Translations under genes and position numbers: made by a program
Assembly (NCBI RefSeq): GCF_006874465.1
Contig: NZ_VIRL01000007.1
Location: 124,001 to 188,000 of the forward strand
From: Microbispora bryophytorum
GTDB lineage: Bacteria > Actinomycetota > Actinomycetes > Streptosporangiales > Streptosporangiaceae
DNA length: 64,000 nt
Direction of reading: 5' to 3'
In this document: positions 36,136 to 47,010 of the stretch, in pieces
Layout: each line of letters opens with the position of its first letter
How positions within the stretch are numbered: the stretch's first letter is position 1
Notes under the pieces: model-generated
Seen by the model: only the letters and a program-made list of their open reading frames with translations
Told to the model about the DNA's origin: nothing
The model's database searches: none

Positions 36136-37815
36136 GTGCGCAAGGGTGAGTGGCCGCGATTCCAGGCCAGGCCGTACGTCTGCGGGGCCGTCGGGCCCTT
36201 CGAGCAGGCGACGCTCGACGTGCTGGCACGGTCGGGGCCGGCCGTCCAGGCCGTGCACACCGCCCCGGCGGCCGCGCTGCTCGCGTCGGCTCCTCTTGCG
36301 CCGTACGCCACGGGCGAGCGAACTGCCGCGTACGCGTGGGGCGGTCGCACGCCGGAGACCGGGGCCGAGCCCCGGGCGAACGCGTGGCTGCGGGTCGCGG
36401 AGACGTACGAGACCCCGGGCCTGGTGGACGAGCCCGAGGCGGTGAGCCTGCACACGGGCGGCCTCGGCCTGGTCGACGTGTACTACCTCCAGGACGGCGA
36501 CGCCGTCTACTTCTCCTCCCTGATCGAGCCGCTCCTCGCGCTCGCCCGGCGGCCCTACGAGGTGAACTGGGACGCGTGGGCGGCGATCCTCACGCTCACC
36601 TACCCCCTGCTTGAGGACACGCCCTACCGCCAGATCCGGCGCCTGCCCGGGGCGACCGCGCTGACCTGGTCGCGGCGCGAGCGCAGGCTGAGGGTGGACC
36701 GGCGGGCCCCGCGCTGGGTGCGGGAGGAGCCGGTGGACCGGGGTGTGACGGCCGGCGACCTGGTCGCGCTGCTGCACGACGCGCTCAAGCCGTACGAGCG
36801 GGTGCTGGTGCCGGTGAGCGGCGGGTACGACTCGCGGCTGCTGGCCAGCGTGGCGGTCGACAGGAAGATGGACGTCGAGTCGTGGACCACCAGCCCCGAC
36901 GACGGGCTGGACAACGACATCGACTTCGCCCGCTACATCACCCGCGAGCTGGGCATCCCGCACCGGATCATGCCGCAGGACCCCGCCGCCTACCCGCAGG
37001 AGGCGCTGTGGGCGGCCCGGCGCCTGGAGTTCCTCACCAGCCACCACGCGTGGTACTCCCCCTTCGCCCGTGAGGTGCACGGCGCGGGCCGGGCGCTGGT
37101 GGACGGCCTGGCGGGCGGCCCGCTGATGAAGAACTTCCTGATCACGGCGGACGCCGTGGGCGCGGGGACGGGCGCGACCCGCCGCGAGGCCCTGCTCAAG
37201 GCGCTGGCGACCGGCGACGCCCACATCCCCGTGCTCGGCGAGGCCGCCGCCGCGTTCATGGGCGACCGGGTCCGTACGGCGTTCACCCGGGCGACCTCGA
37301 TGCTGCACGGGCACCGGGCCGAGCTGCCGTTGAGCGTGCTCCACACCCGGACCGTGCGGGGCATCGCCCGGTCCCCGGTCAACCTCGTCGGCCCGGAGGC
37401 GACCCCGGTCTTCCCGTTCCTGCACCCGGAGTTCTTCGACGCGGCGCTGTCGGTGCCGGTCGGCCGCAAGGAGGGCGGCAGGTTCTACCGGGAGGTCCTG
37501 CGGGCCGCCAACCCTCGCGTGGCGGCGCTGCCCTCGACAAACACCCCGCTGCTGCCGAACCGCCGGGTGCCGCTGCGCTCGAACGGGCCGGTCGCCCGCG
37601 AGTGGAACCATCGGATGCTGGTCAGGGCCGCGGCGATCCCCGGACTGATGTCGCCCCAGATGCTGGACGCGATCGCCGGCGGTCCGGACGCGCTGACCGC
37701 CTTCGGGTCGTGGAACTCGCGGTTCTGGCTGCGCGCCCTGGCGGCGTTCGGGGCCTGGCTCGCCGACTACGAGGACGCGCTCGGCGACCTCACCCCGCCC
37801 TGGCCTGCGCCGTAG
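36136..37815 (+). CDS. Asparagine-synthase-like ATP-dependent amidotransferase, no glutaminase cysteine
   Basis: The 559-residue protein has the ATP-pyrophosphatase loop VPVSGGYDSRLLA (PVSGGYDS at 226-233) and the asparagine-synthase C-terminal domain to residue 559. The N-terminal half corresponds to the Ntn glutaminase domain in layout (GGLGLVDVYYL, FSSLIEPLLA) but begins MRKGEWPR, with no cysteine at position 2. It cannot use glutamine by the usual mechanism and probably activates a carboxylate for another nucleophile. Related proteins act in natural-product and surface-polymer pathways. The GTG at 36136 follows AGGGAGGG. It stands alone on the plus strand; the substrate is unknown. Confidence 0.75.
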   Translation: MRKGEWPRFQARPYVCGAVGPFEQATLDVLARSGPAVQAVHTAPAAALLASAPLAPYATGERTAAYAWGGRTPETGAEPRANAWLRVAETYETPGLVDEPEAVSLHTGGLGLVDVYYLQDGDAVYFSSLIEPLLALARRPYEVNWDAWAAILTLTYPLLEDTPYRQIRRLPGATALTWSRRERRLRVDRRAPRWVREEPVDRGVTAGDLVALLHDALKPYERVLVPVSGGYDSRLLASVAVDRKMDVESWTTSPDDGLDNDIDFARYITRELGIPHRIMPQDPAAYPQEALWAARRLEFLTSHHAWYSPFAREVHGAGRALVDGLAGGPLMKNFLITADAVGAGTGATRREALLKALATGDAHIPVLGEAAAAFMGDRVRTAFTRATSMLHGHRAELPLSVLHTRTVRGIARSPVNLVGPEATPVFPFLHPEFFDAALSVPVGRKEGGRFYREVLRAANPRVAALPSTNTPLLPNRRVPLRSNGPVAREWNHRMLVRAAAIPGLMSPQMLDAIAGGPDALTAFGSWNSRFWLRALAAFGAWLADYEDALGDLTPPWPAP

Positions 37816-38033
37816 GGCTGGTAACCCCGCACAGTCCTGGGGCGCGTGTGTGCGGTAGCAGTCCGTGATCACCTGGAAACAGGTAAAAACTGCATGTCAG
37901 ACCGGCGTCAGCCTTTTCGGTCAGGCCACTCTTAGTGGTAGTTTTGGTCAAATAGAGCCAAACTTCATGGCGAGAGCTTCAAAGCTCGGGTGTGACCTGA
38001 CAACGCGCTCCTTCTTTCCTCAAGCGAGAACCA

Positions 38034-39779
<1,746 letters not shown>

Positions 39780-39795
39780 TCCGGCCGTCCGGCAT

Positions 39796-39832
39796 CCCCG
39801 CCCTCGGGCCCTTCGCCAGGCCCTGGGCGGGG
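39796..39832 (+). terminator. treS: Terminator after treS
   Basis: An 8-bp ccccgccc/gggcgggg outer stem continues with gggcc/ggccc after a small bulge; the loop is about 8 bases. It lies 16 bases past the treS stop codon. No U-tract. Confidence 0.75.
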
Positions 39833-39943
39833 CGCCGTCGCACCGGCGACAGACTTGACGCCGTCTTGGCCCACCCCTTCCGCCCGACGCGCCTACCGTG
39901 AGGTAGAAGGACGGATCGCTCGCATCGGCGAGAGGGGAGCGTC

Positions 39944-40534
39944 ATGCTCCGGCACACCTACCTGTCCCTGGCCGCCGCGTTGGTCGCGGGCGCGGCGGTC
40001 TCCGGGATCGCCACGGCACAGACGCCGGCGGCACCGCGCGACCTCGACGCCTCCGCGACCCTCACGAACGCGCAGGGCCGCAACGTGGGGACGGTCAGTG
40101 TGGAGAACGACGAGAACGGCGGGACCGAGGTGAAGATCAGGGCCACCGCCCTGCCGCCCGGATTCCACGGCGTGCACATCCACACCAAAGGCGTCTGCGA
40201 CCCGAAGTCGATCGACCCGGCGACCGGCAGCCCCTTCTTCAGCGCGGGCCCGCATCTGGGCTCGGGCGCGCATCCCGGGCACACCGGGGATCTGCCCGAT
40301 CTCCTGGTCCGCGGCGACGGCGTGGGCCAGGCCACCTTCGTCACCGACCGGTTCACGGTGGAGGACCTGCTGAGCGGCGACGGCAGCTCAATCGTCGTCC
40401 ACGCCAAGTCGGACAACAAGGCGAACGTCCCCGACCGCTACAGCCGTTCGGGGACGGCCGGGCCCGACGCCGAGACGCGCAAGGCCGGCGATTCGGGCGG
40501 CCGGATCGCCTGCGGGGTCTTCAGGAGGGCCTGA
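39944..40534 (+). CDS. sodC: Secreted Cu/Zn superoxide dismutase family protein
   Basis: The enzyme dismutates superoxide outside the cell. The 196-residue product has a signal peptide (LAAALVAGAAVSGIATA) and the SOD_Cu core. Metal ligands are visible in order: H78 and H80 in GVHIH, H104 in AGPHL, H110, H113 and D116 in HPGHTGDLP, and H153 in VVHAKSDN. C85 and C190 are placed as the conserved disulfide. All metal ligands are present, so activity is expected. The loop around the zinc site is shorter than in eukaryotic SOD1. The start is ATG at 39944 after a GGGAG site. It is convergent with the ABC permease gene. Confidence 0.9.
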   Translation: MLRHTYLSLAAALVAGAAVSGIATAQTPAAPRDLDASATLTNAQGRNVGTVSVENDENGGTEVKIRATALPPGFHGVHIHTKGVCDPKSIDPATGSPFFSAGPHLGSGAHPGHTGDLPDLLVRGDGVGQATFVTDRFTVEDLLSGDGSSIVVHAKSDNKANVPDRYSRSGTAGPDAETRKAGDSGGRIACGVFRRA

Positions 40535-40584
40535 GCGGCACGGGCGGCCATGAAAGACCAGCGGGAAGACCGGCGGGCCTCACC

Positions 40585-40636
40585 CGCATCGGCATCGGCA
40601 TCGGCATCGGAGGGAGCTTCCCGCATCGGCATCGGC
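40585..40636. repeat. Hexanucleotide gcatcg repeats
   Basis: Four gcatcg units run from about 40585 to 40610, and two more occur near 40623-40635. They lie between the convergent sodC-like and permease genes. A simple slippage repeat; no other feature is seen here. Confidence 0.75.
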
Positions 40637-40664
40637 GGGTCCTTCGCACGGTCCGCCGTTTCCT

Positions 40665-42938
40665 TCAGCGGGCGGTGACGGGCACCTGCGCCCGCGCCGC
40701 CCGCCTGGCGGGGATCAGCGCCACCAGCAACGCCGCGCCGATCGCGATGACGAGGGTCGCGGCGAGCATGCCGGGCGTCGGGGCCCGGCCGATGCCGGCG
40801 CCGACGCCGCTGCCGCGGCCCTCCAGGTCGATCAGCCACCGCGACCAGAACGCCCCCGCCGCCGCCCCCAGCACGACTCCCACCGCCGCGGGCAGGCCGG
40901 TGGCGGTGACCAGCGTCGCCATCACCTGCCGGGGAGTCAGGCCCATCGCCTTGAGCACGGCCAGGTCGAGGACGTGGTCGCGCAGCCCGAGCGCGCTGGC
41001 CGTCAACAGGCTGGCCAGCCCGATCAGGGCCAGCACGGCGACCAGCGCGACGATGATCACGCGGATGACCGCGAGCCGGTCGGCCGGGTTCACCGCCTGG
41101 GCCACCTCCAGCCCCTGCCCCTGCAGGCGGGCCCGCACCTGGGCCGCGTCGGCGCCGGGCCGCAGCACCAGGGCGTAGAACTGGGGCGGCATCGCGTCCT
41201 TGGCCGCCAGGCTGTCCACCCCGAACGACAGCACCTCGCCGTCCTGCTCCGGCTCGACCACCCGGCCGACGATCCGCACGATCAGCGGGGTGCCACCGAT
41301 CGTCATGCGGACCCGGTCGCCGATCTGTACGCCGAGGAGGTCGAGCAGGCCCTGCCCGGCGACCGCCTCGCCCCGGTCGGCGAACATCCGGCCCTCCACC
41401 ACCGGGAAGGGGTACGGGTCGGAGGACAGGCCGAGGGCCCTGGTCCGCACGGTCCTGGTCTGCCAGGGGACGAGCGCGTCGAGTTCGGCGCCCGGGTAGG
41501 CCGCGACCACGTCCTGATCGGCCATCGCGCGCCCGCGCGCCTCCTCTGCGGGCAGCTCGCCCGGCCGGACGGTCAGGGCCGCCGCCTGGCCCACGCTCTC
41601 CGGGTGGCGGATGAAGTCGTCCAGGGTCGTCCAGCAGCCGAGCCCTATCGCGATCATCATCATCGGGATGGCGACGCCGCACACCGTGAGCGCGGCGGGC
41701 GTCCTGCGGGTGAAGGCGTCCCTGGCGCCGAGGACGAGCGCGGGCGGCAGCCGTACGAGCAGGGCGACCCGGGCCAGCCGTGACAGGTGCCCGCGCGGCG
41801 GCGCCGCCGGGGCGGCCGGGATCGGCGGGGTGCGCCCGCCGCGCCAGGCCGGGATCAGCACCGCGACCAGCACGGCCAGCGACGTCCCCACGATGATCGC
41901 GGCGAGCGGGCCGGCCGACAGCGGCACGGCGACCGTCTCCCCCATGGCGTACGCGGTGATCAGCCGCGCGACGACCGCGCCGGCGGCGATGCCGAGCAAC
42001 CCGAGCGTGCCGTGCTCGGCGACGAGCATCCGGATCACCTGGCCCCGGGTGAAGCCGAGCGACTTGAGCGTGGCGATGTCGCGCAACTGCATCAGCACCC
42101 GCCCTCCGGCGGCGTTGGCGAGCGCCAGCGCGGCGGCGGCCAGGCCCGCGCCGCCGAACAGCGCGAGCAGCAGGCCGAGCAGCCGGTTGTCCAGCTCCAT
42201 GGAGGCCCGCACCTCGCGCCAGGTCGTCACCCGCTGCACCTGGTTGCGCATCGTGAAGACGGCCCTCTGGACGACGAGATCGGTGGCGGCGGGGTCGGCC
42301 AGCCGCAGCCCCGTCACGGTCTCGGTGCGGCCGGGCGCAGGCTCGACCACGCTCAGCGTCTGCGCGAGCGTCCAGGCCAGGCCCGGGGTCCACTCCGGGT
42401 AGAACCCCTGGTCGCCGCTCTCCGCCAGCCCGGCGACGGTCAGCGCGTGGGTCGCGCCGTTCAGTCCGGTGACGGTGAACGGGCTGCCCGGCCGCAGGCC
42501 GAGAGCGCGGGCGAACGACCGCTCGACGACCACGCCGTTCGGGGTGTGCACGTCGAGCCAGCGACCCTCGCGCAGGAGCGGGCGGGCCACGGCCGGGAAG
42601 GCCGACGGCGTCTCCTGCAGGGTGATCGGCACCCGCCGGCCGCGGGTGACCAGCGTGGCGGGCGCGCTGCGGTAGGGCCCGGCGACGTCGGTCACGCCGT
42701 TCAGGCGGCGCAGCGCGGACGCGTCGGGGACGTCCTTGCTGTGGATCCAGATGTGCGCGCTGTTGCTGCGCTCGAACAGGCCGCGCCAGGGGTTGGTGCC
42801 GTCCTCCAGCAGCGTGGCCGCGATGATCAGGGCGGTGACGATCCCCGCCACCGCGAGGACCGTGAGCGCGGCCTGGCCCCGGCGTGCCCGCAGGTCCGCG
42901 CGGATCCACCGCAGCTCCGCGGTCCTCGTCGTGATCAA
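40665..42938 (-). CDS. MacB/FtsX-type ABC transporter permease
   Basis: A 757-residue permease of the FtsX/MacB class. One N-terminal helix (AALTVLAVAGIVTALIIAATLL) precedes a large extracytoplasmic domain, then the first FtsX block of three helices (residues about 240-380). A second periplasmic-type domain follows, and the final FtsX block sits near the C-terminus (VIIVALVAVLALIGLASLL, LVIAIGAALLVALIPARRAARA). These systems are mechanotransducers that export or extract lipids, lipoproteins, drugs or peptides. The TTG at 42938 has AGGGGG upstream; an ATG or GTG in the same frame further in is less likely. It follows its ATPase gene with a 76-base gap. Confidence 0.85.
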   Translation of the reverse strand: MITTRTAELRWIRADLRARRGQAALTVLAVAGIVTALIIAATLLEDGTNPWRGLFERSNSAHIWIHSKDVPDASALRRLNGVTDVAGPYRSAPATLVTRGRRVPITLQETPSAFPAVARPLLREGRWLDVHTPNGVVVERSFARALGLRPGSPFTVTGLNGATHALTVAGLAESGDQGFYPEWTPGLAWTLAQTLSVVEPAPGRTETVTGLRLADPAATDLVVQRAVFTMRNQVQRVTTWREVRASMELDNRLLGLLLALFGGAGLAAAALALANAAGGRVLMQLRDIATLKSLGFTRGQVIRMLVAEHGTLGLLGIAAGAVVARLITAYAMGETVAVPLSAGPLAAIIVGTSLAVLVAVLIPAWRGGRTPPIPAAPAAPPRGHLSRLARVALLVRLPPALVLGARDAFTRRTPAALTVCGVAIPMMMIAIGLGCWTTLDDFIRHPESVGQAAALTVRPGELPAEEARGRAMADQDVVAAYPGAELDALVPWQTRTVRTRALGLSSDPYPFPVVEGRMFADRGEAVAGQGLLDLLGVQIGDRVRMTIGGTPLIVRIVGRVVEPEQDGEVLSFGVDSLAAKDAMPPQFYALVLRPGADAAQVRARLQGQGLEVAQAVNPADRLAVIRVIIVALVAVLALIGLASLLTASALGLRDHVLDLAVLKAMGLTPRQVMATLVTATGLPAAVGVVLGAAAGAFWSRWLIDLEGRGSGVGAGIGRAPTPGMLAATLVIAIGAALLVALIPARRAARAQVPVTAR

Positions 42939-43014
42939 GCGACCCCCTCGCGCCGGTCCGGGCGTTGCGAACCGTCCGGACGTGTGGCCGGGGGAGCCTG
43001 GTGGCCGGACGGTC

Positions 43015-43764
43015 TCAACTGCGCAGCTCCACGACGTCTCCGGCCGCTCCCAGGGGACGCCGACGCGACTTCGGGATCGCGCCGTCGTCGACGATCTGAC
43101 CGTCCAGCAGGCTGACGACGCGGTCGGCCATGCTCGCCACTCGCGCGTCGTGGGTGACCAGCACGATCGTCTGGCCCTGCCCGTGCACCTTGCCGAGCAG
43201 GCGCAGCACGTCGCGGGTGTTGCGGCTGTCGAGGTTGCCGGTCGGCTCGTCGGCCAGCAGCAGCCGGGGCTGGTTCGCGAGCGCGCGGGCCAGCGCGACC
43301 CGCTGCTGCTCACCCCCGCTGAGCTGCGCGGGCGACGCCTCGGCGCGGTCGGCCAGGCCGAGCTCGCCGAGGAGATACTCGCGCCGTTCTCTCGCCTGCC
43401 GGGGCGAGACCCCGCCCAGCAGCGCGGGAAGCTCGACGTTGTCGGCCACGGTCATGTTGGCGACCAGGTTGAAGAACTGGAAGACGAAGCCGATCTTCTC
43501 CCGGCGGAGCACCGCCCACCCGCTCTCGGAGAGCGTGTCCGCCCGCCTGCCGTCCAGCCAGATCTCGCCGCTGGTGCGGGTGTCCAGGCCGCCGAGCATG
43601 TGGACGAACGTGGACTTGCCGGACCCGGACGGGCCCATGATGGCGACGAACTCCCCCGCCTCGACGGTCAGGTCGACCCCGCGTACGGCGGGCACGGGCA
43701 GCCCGCCGGTCTGGTAGATCTTCACCAGGTTGACGGCCCGTACGACGGGAGCGTCGGCGGTCAC
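43015..43764 (-). CDS. MacB/LolD-type ABC transporter ATPase
   Basis: The 249-residue nucleotide-binding protein energises the adjacent permease. Walker A GPSGSGKST, the Q-loop region FVFQFFNLVANMTVADNVELP, the signature LSGGEQQRVALARAL and Walker B LLLADEPTGNLDSR followed by the H-loop THDARVA are all intact. This set is typical of the LolD/MacB subfamily. The GTG at 43764 is preceded by AGGAGG and overlaps the end of the PadR gene by 4 bp, so both are made from one mRNA and the operon is padR-ATPase-permease. Confidence 0.95.
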   Translation of the reverse strand: MTADAPVVRAVNLVKIYQTGGLPVPAVRGVDLTVEAGEFVAIMGPSGSGKSTFVHMLGGLDTRTSGEIWLDGRRADTLSESGWAVLRREKIGFVFQFFNLVANMTVADNVELPALLGGVSPRQARERREYLLGELGLADRAEASPAQLSGGEQQRVALARALANQPRLLLADEPTGNLDSRNTRDVLRLLGKVHGQGQTIVLVTHDARVASMADRVVSLLDGQIVDDGAIPKSRRRPLGAAGDVVELRS

Positions 43765-44267
43765 GGCAGATCCTCCTGGCAGCGTTCGAGCCAGTCGAGG
43801 TCGGCCTGCAGGTGGAGCATGGCCCCCTCGATGAGCAGCAGCGCGACGCGGTTGGCCGGGTCGGTGCGCTCGGCCAGCTCGCGGAGGTCTCTCATGAGCG
43901 CAAGGTAGTGCCGTCGCTGCCGGTTCACCAAGGCCATGCGGTCGGACAGCCCGGTCATCGGAGCCAGCACGAGCTTCATGAAGAACTCGTCGCGCACCCG
44001 GGGGCCCTCGGAGGGCTCCTCGACCCAGGTCTCCAGCGCCTCCCTGCCGGCGGCGGTGATGTAATAGACCTTCTTGTTCGGCCGGTTCGCCTGCTCGACG
44101 TCGACCGACCGGACGTACCCGTCCTTCTCCAGCCGGCCCAGGGTCACGTAGATCTGGCCGATGTTGGGCGACGGGTAGGCGCCACCGAAGATCGTTTCGA
44201 GTGCCTGTTTCAGCTCGTAGCCGTGGGCAGGTTCCTTCGCAAGGAGCGCCAGCAGCGACTGCCGCAC
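43761..44267 (-). CDS. PadR-family transcriptional regulator
   Basis: A 168-residue dimeric repressor with an N-terminal winged helix (LLALLAKEPAHGYELKQAL, then GQIYVTLGRLEKDGYV) and a C-terminal helical dimerisation domain (PADR_C, about residues 90-165). Such regulators repress transporters and usually sense a small aromatic or lipophilic molecule. It heads the operon with the ABC exporter and so is expected to control it and itself. The GTG at 44267 follows a GGGGGGTGGG run. The upstream region is rich in short palindromic ATGCAT motifs. Confidence 0.9.
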   Translation of the reverse strand: MRQSLLALLAKEPAHGYELKQALETIFGGAYPSPNIGQIYVTLGRLEKDGYVRSVDVEQANRPNKKVYYITAAGREALETWVEEPSEGPRVRDEFFMKLVLAPMTGLSDRMALVNRQRRHYLALMRDLRELAERTDPANRVALLLIEGAMLHLQADLDWLERCQEDLP

Positions 44268-44322
44268 GCGCCCACCCCCCCAGCCGTATCGAGCAGTTAT
44301 CGGAGCGTTACGAGCTCATCCG

Positions 44323-44387
44323 TTGACGCTCACATTATCGCTATGCATAACATGCATGCACTTACCTAACACGTATGTAACCCGCTT
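44323..44387 (+). promoter_or_regulatory. Divergent promoter and candidate PadR operator region
   Basis: Plus-strand TTGACG at 44323-44328 and TAACAT at 44348-44353 (spacing 19) are a plausible promoter for the sugar-binding operon. Next to it are atgcat aac atgcat, a repeated self-complementary hexamer at about 44343-44358, and a TTAC-11-GTAA inverted pair near 44371-44389. Either could bind the divergent PadR or a sugar regulator. The assignment is tentative. Confidence 0.4.
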
Positions 44388-44403
44388 TTCATACGGAGGC
44401 CAC

Positions 44404-45666
44404 ATGGTTCGCCGAGCCCTCGCCGTTCTGGCCGCCTTCCTGGTGGCCGGGTGCGCGGGGCTCGCCGACACCGGCGCCGACTCCGCAGTGGGCAGCGACG
44501 GCACCGGGCCGATCACCCTGGCGATCGGCCGGGACACCACCGCGTATCTCCGCCCGCTGCTGGACCGGTGGAACCAGGCGCACCCGGACGAGCCGGTGTC
44601 GCTGCTCGAACTGCCCGAGGCGGCCGACGAGCAGCGCGCCCAGATGGTGGCCAACCTGCAGGCGCACAACGGTGTCTACGACGTGCTCGCGCTCGACGTC
44701 ATATGGACGGCGGAGTTCGCCGACGCCGGCTGGATCGTGCCGCTCGACCGCAGCCTGTTCCCCCTGGACAAGCTGCTCAAGGGCGTCGCGGACACCGCCA
44801 TCTACCGCGACAGGCTGTGGGCCGCGCCGTACACCAGCAACGCTGGCCTGCTCTACTACCGGTCGGACATCCTGAAGAAGGAGCACCTGAAGCCGCCCAA
44901 GACCTGGGCGGAGCTGCGCGAACAGGCCTCCCGCCTGAGCGCGAAGTATCACATCGGAGGATATGCCGGGCAGTTCCTGCCGTACGAGGGCCTGACCGTC
45001 AACTTCGCCGAGGCCGTCCAGTCGGCGGGCGGGTCGATCCTCGGCCCGGACGCCCGCACGGTCACGATGGACCTCGGCAGCGCGCGGGCCGCGCTCGACT
45101 TCCTCGTCGGCGGCGTCAAGGAGGGGTGGATCCCCCGCGAGGCGCTGACGTACAAGGAGGAGGAGTCCCGGCTCGCCTTCCAGGAGGGGCGGCTGCTGTT
45201 CGCCCGCAACTGGCCCCACGCGTACGGACCGGCCGCCCACTCGAAACTGGCCGGGAAGTTCTCGGTCGCCCGGCTGCCCGGTCTGAACGGGCCCGGGTCC
45301 AGCTCGCTGGGCGGCTACAACCTCGCCATCAGCGCCTTCTCGAAGCGGCAGAAATCGGCACTCGACTTCATCCGCTACTTCACCGGCCTCGACAACGAGC
45401 GACTCGTGCTCACCGAGGGCTCGTTCCCGCCGGTGTGGGCGGAGCTGTACGACGACCCGGAGCTCATCGAGCGGTTCCCCTATCTGCCCGCGCTCAAGGA
45501 GGCGATCGTCTCGGCCCGGCCCAGGCCGGTCACCGCCGACTACAACCAGGTCAGCCTGCTGATCTCCAGCGCCGTTTCCGGCGCGCTCACCCTCGCCCAA
45601 CCCGTGGACGAGACCGTCGCCGACCTGAAGCAGGGGCTCGGCGAGGTCATCCAGTTCGGAGGATAG
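44404..45666 (+). CDS. Sugar ABC transporter substrate-binding lipoprotein 1
   Basis: The 420-residue lipoprotein (lipobox LVAGC, C17) belongs to the maltose/trehalose-type family 1 solute-binding proteins. Visible landmarks are YDVLALDVIWTAEFADAGWIVPLD and APYTSNAGLLYYRSDIL, followed by the second lobe to LKQGLGEVIQFGG. It would capture an oligosaccharide outside the membrane and hand it to the permeases downstream. The ATG at 44404 follows GGAGG. Its stop lies in the ribosome site of the next binding-protein gene, so the two binding proteins are translated together. Confidence 0.9.
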   Translation: MVRRALAVLAAFLVAGCAGLADTGADSAVGSDGTGPITLAIGRDTTAYLRPLLDRWNQAHPDEPVSLLELPEAADEQRAQMVANLQAHNGVYDVLALDVIWTAEFADAGWIVPLDRSLFPLDKLLKGVADTAIYRDRLWAAPYTSNAGLLYYRSDILKKEHLKPPKTWAELREQASRLSAKYHIGGYAGQFLPYEGLTVNFAEAVQSAGGSILGPDARTVTMDLGSARAALDFLVGGVKEGWIPREALTYKEEESRLAFQEGRLLFARNWPHAYGPAAHSKLAGKFSVARLPGLNGPGSSSLGGYNLAISAFSKRQKSALDFIRYFTGLDNERLVLTEGSFPPVWAELYDDPELIERFPYLPALKEAIVSARPRPVTADYNQVSLLISSAVSGALTLAQPVDETVADLKQGLGEVIQFGG

Positions 45667-45668
45667 AT

Positions 45669-46997
45669 ATGCGGAAACTTCCCCCCATCATGGTCGCGTG
45701 CCTCGCTCTCGCCGCCGCCGCCGCGTGCGGCAGCGACTCCGGCGGCGAGCCCGCGGCCTCGGGCAGCGCCTCGGCCGCCGCCGGTGGCGCCGCCAAGGCC
45801 CTGGAAGGTGTGAACGTCGAGGTCGCCGCGAAGTGGACCGGCGACGAGCAGGCCAACTTCGAGAAGGTGCTCAAGGCGTTCGAGGACAAGACCGGCGCCA
45901 AGGTCACCTACGCCTCCACCGGTGAGGACACCGGCGCCTACCTCGGGCCCCGCATCCAGGGCGGCAACCCTCCGGACGTCGCGATCCTGCCGCAGCCGGG
46001 CCTGGTGCAGCAGTACGCCGACGAGAACGCGCTCAAGCCGCTGTCCGCCGAGGTGCAGGCGCAGCTCGACCAGAACTACACGCCGTACTGGAAGGAGCTC
46101 GGCTCCGCCAAGGGCCAGGTGTACGGCGTGCTCGTCAAGGCGGCGCACAAGTCGCTCGTCTGGTATCGCCAGTCGGCCTACGACGACGCCGGCGCCCAGC
46201 CCGCCTCCACCTGGGACGACCTGATCAAGAACGCCCAGACGCTGTCCGACTCCGGCGTCGCGCCGTTCGCGCTGTGCGCCGCCTCCGGCTGGACGCTGAC
46301 CGACCTGTTCGAGAACGTCTACCTGTCCACCGCGGGCCCGGAGAACTACGACAAGCTCTCCAAGCACGAGATCCCGTGGACCGACGCCTCGGTCAAGACC
46401 GCCCTGGAGAAGCTGGCGCAGGTCTTCGGCAAGAAGGAGTTCATGCTCGGCGGCTCGTCCGGCGCGCTGCAGACCGACTTCCCGACCTGCGTCACGCAGG
46501 TGTACGCCCAGAAGAAGGCCGCGATGGTCATTGAGGCCGACTTCGTCGCCGCCTCCCTGGGCCAGTCCGGCGCCAAGGTGGGCGAGGAAGCCAAGATCAT
46601 GCCGTTCCCGAAGGCCGGCGACACCGCTCCGGTCATCCTCGGCGGCGACGTCGCGGTGGTGATGAAGGACAGCAAGGGCGCGCAGGCGCTCGTGGAGTTC
46701 CTGGCCTCCAAGGAGGGCGGCGAGGTCTGGGCCAAGCAGCCCGGCTACCTGTCCCCCAACCGCAACGTCTCCCCCGACAACTACCCCGACGACCTGACCA
46801 AGCAGCTCGCCCAGACGATCATCTCGGCCGGTGAGTCGGTGCGGTACGACATGTCCGACCTCGCGCCCAGCGCCTTCGGCGGCACCGACGGCAAGGGCGA
46901 GTGGAAGGACCTGCAGGACTTCCTCCGCGACCCCTCCGACGTGAAGGGCGCGCAGGAGAAGCTCGAGGCGGACGCCGCCAAGGCCTTCAAGAAGTAA
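45669..46997 (+). CDS. Sugar ABC transporter substrate-binding lipoprotein 2
   Basis: A second, distantly related binding protein of 442 residues with lipobox AAAAAC (C20). The mature part reads NVEVAAKWTGDEQANFEKVLKAF, then DVAILPQPGLVQQYA and SLVWYRQSAYDDAG, as in alpha-glucoside (AglE-like) binding proteins. Three cysteines in the lobes may form a disulfide outside the cell. The GGAGG site of this gene overlaps the stop of the preceding one, leaving only 2 bases between them. Two binding proteins feeding one permease pair widen substrate range or split high- and low-affinity uptake. Confidence 0.9.
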   Translation: MRKLPPIMVACLALAAAAACGSDSGGEPAASGSASAAAGGAAKALEGVNVEVAAKWTGDEQANFEKVLKAFEDKTGAKVTYASTGEDTGAYLGPRIQGGNPPDVAILPQPGLVQQYADENALKPLSAEVQAQLDQNYTPYWKELGSAKGQVYGVLVKAAHKSLVWYRQSAYDDAGAQPASTWDDLIKNAQTLSDSGVAPFALCAASGWTLTDLFENVYLSTAGPENYDKLSKHEIPWTDASVKTALEKLAQVFGKKEFMLGGSSGALQTDFPTCVTQVYAQKKAAMVIEADFVAASLGQSGAKVGEEAKIMPFPKAGDTAPVILGGDVAVVMKDSKGAQALVEFLASKEGGEVWAKQPGYLSPNRNVSPDNYPDDLTKQLAQTIISAGESVRYDMSDLAPSAFGGTDGKGEWKDLQDFLRDPSDVKGAQEKLEADAAKAFKK

Positions 46998-47010
46998 AGG
47001 AAGGACGGCC

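Noticed and set aside
35714-36445. Plus-strand open frame through the RHS upstream gap
   Set aside because: It starts inside the RHS start region, has A/T-rich non-coding composition in the gap and then runs out of frame into the asparagine-synthase-like gene.
40438-42909. Second minus-strand frame of 823 codons beside the permease frame
   Set aside because: It is an out-of-frame A/R/G/P-rich shadow of the permease and lacks membrane helices.
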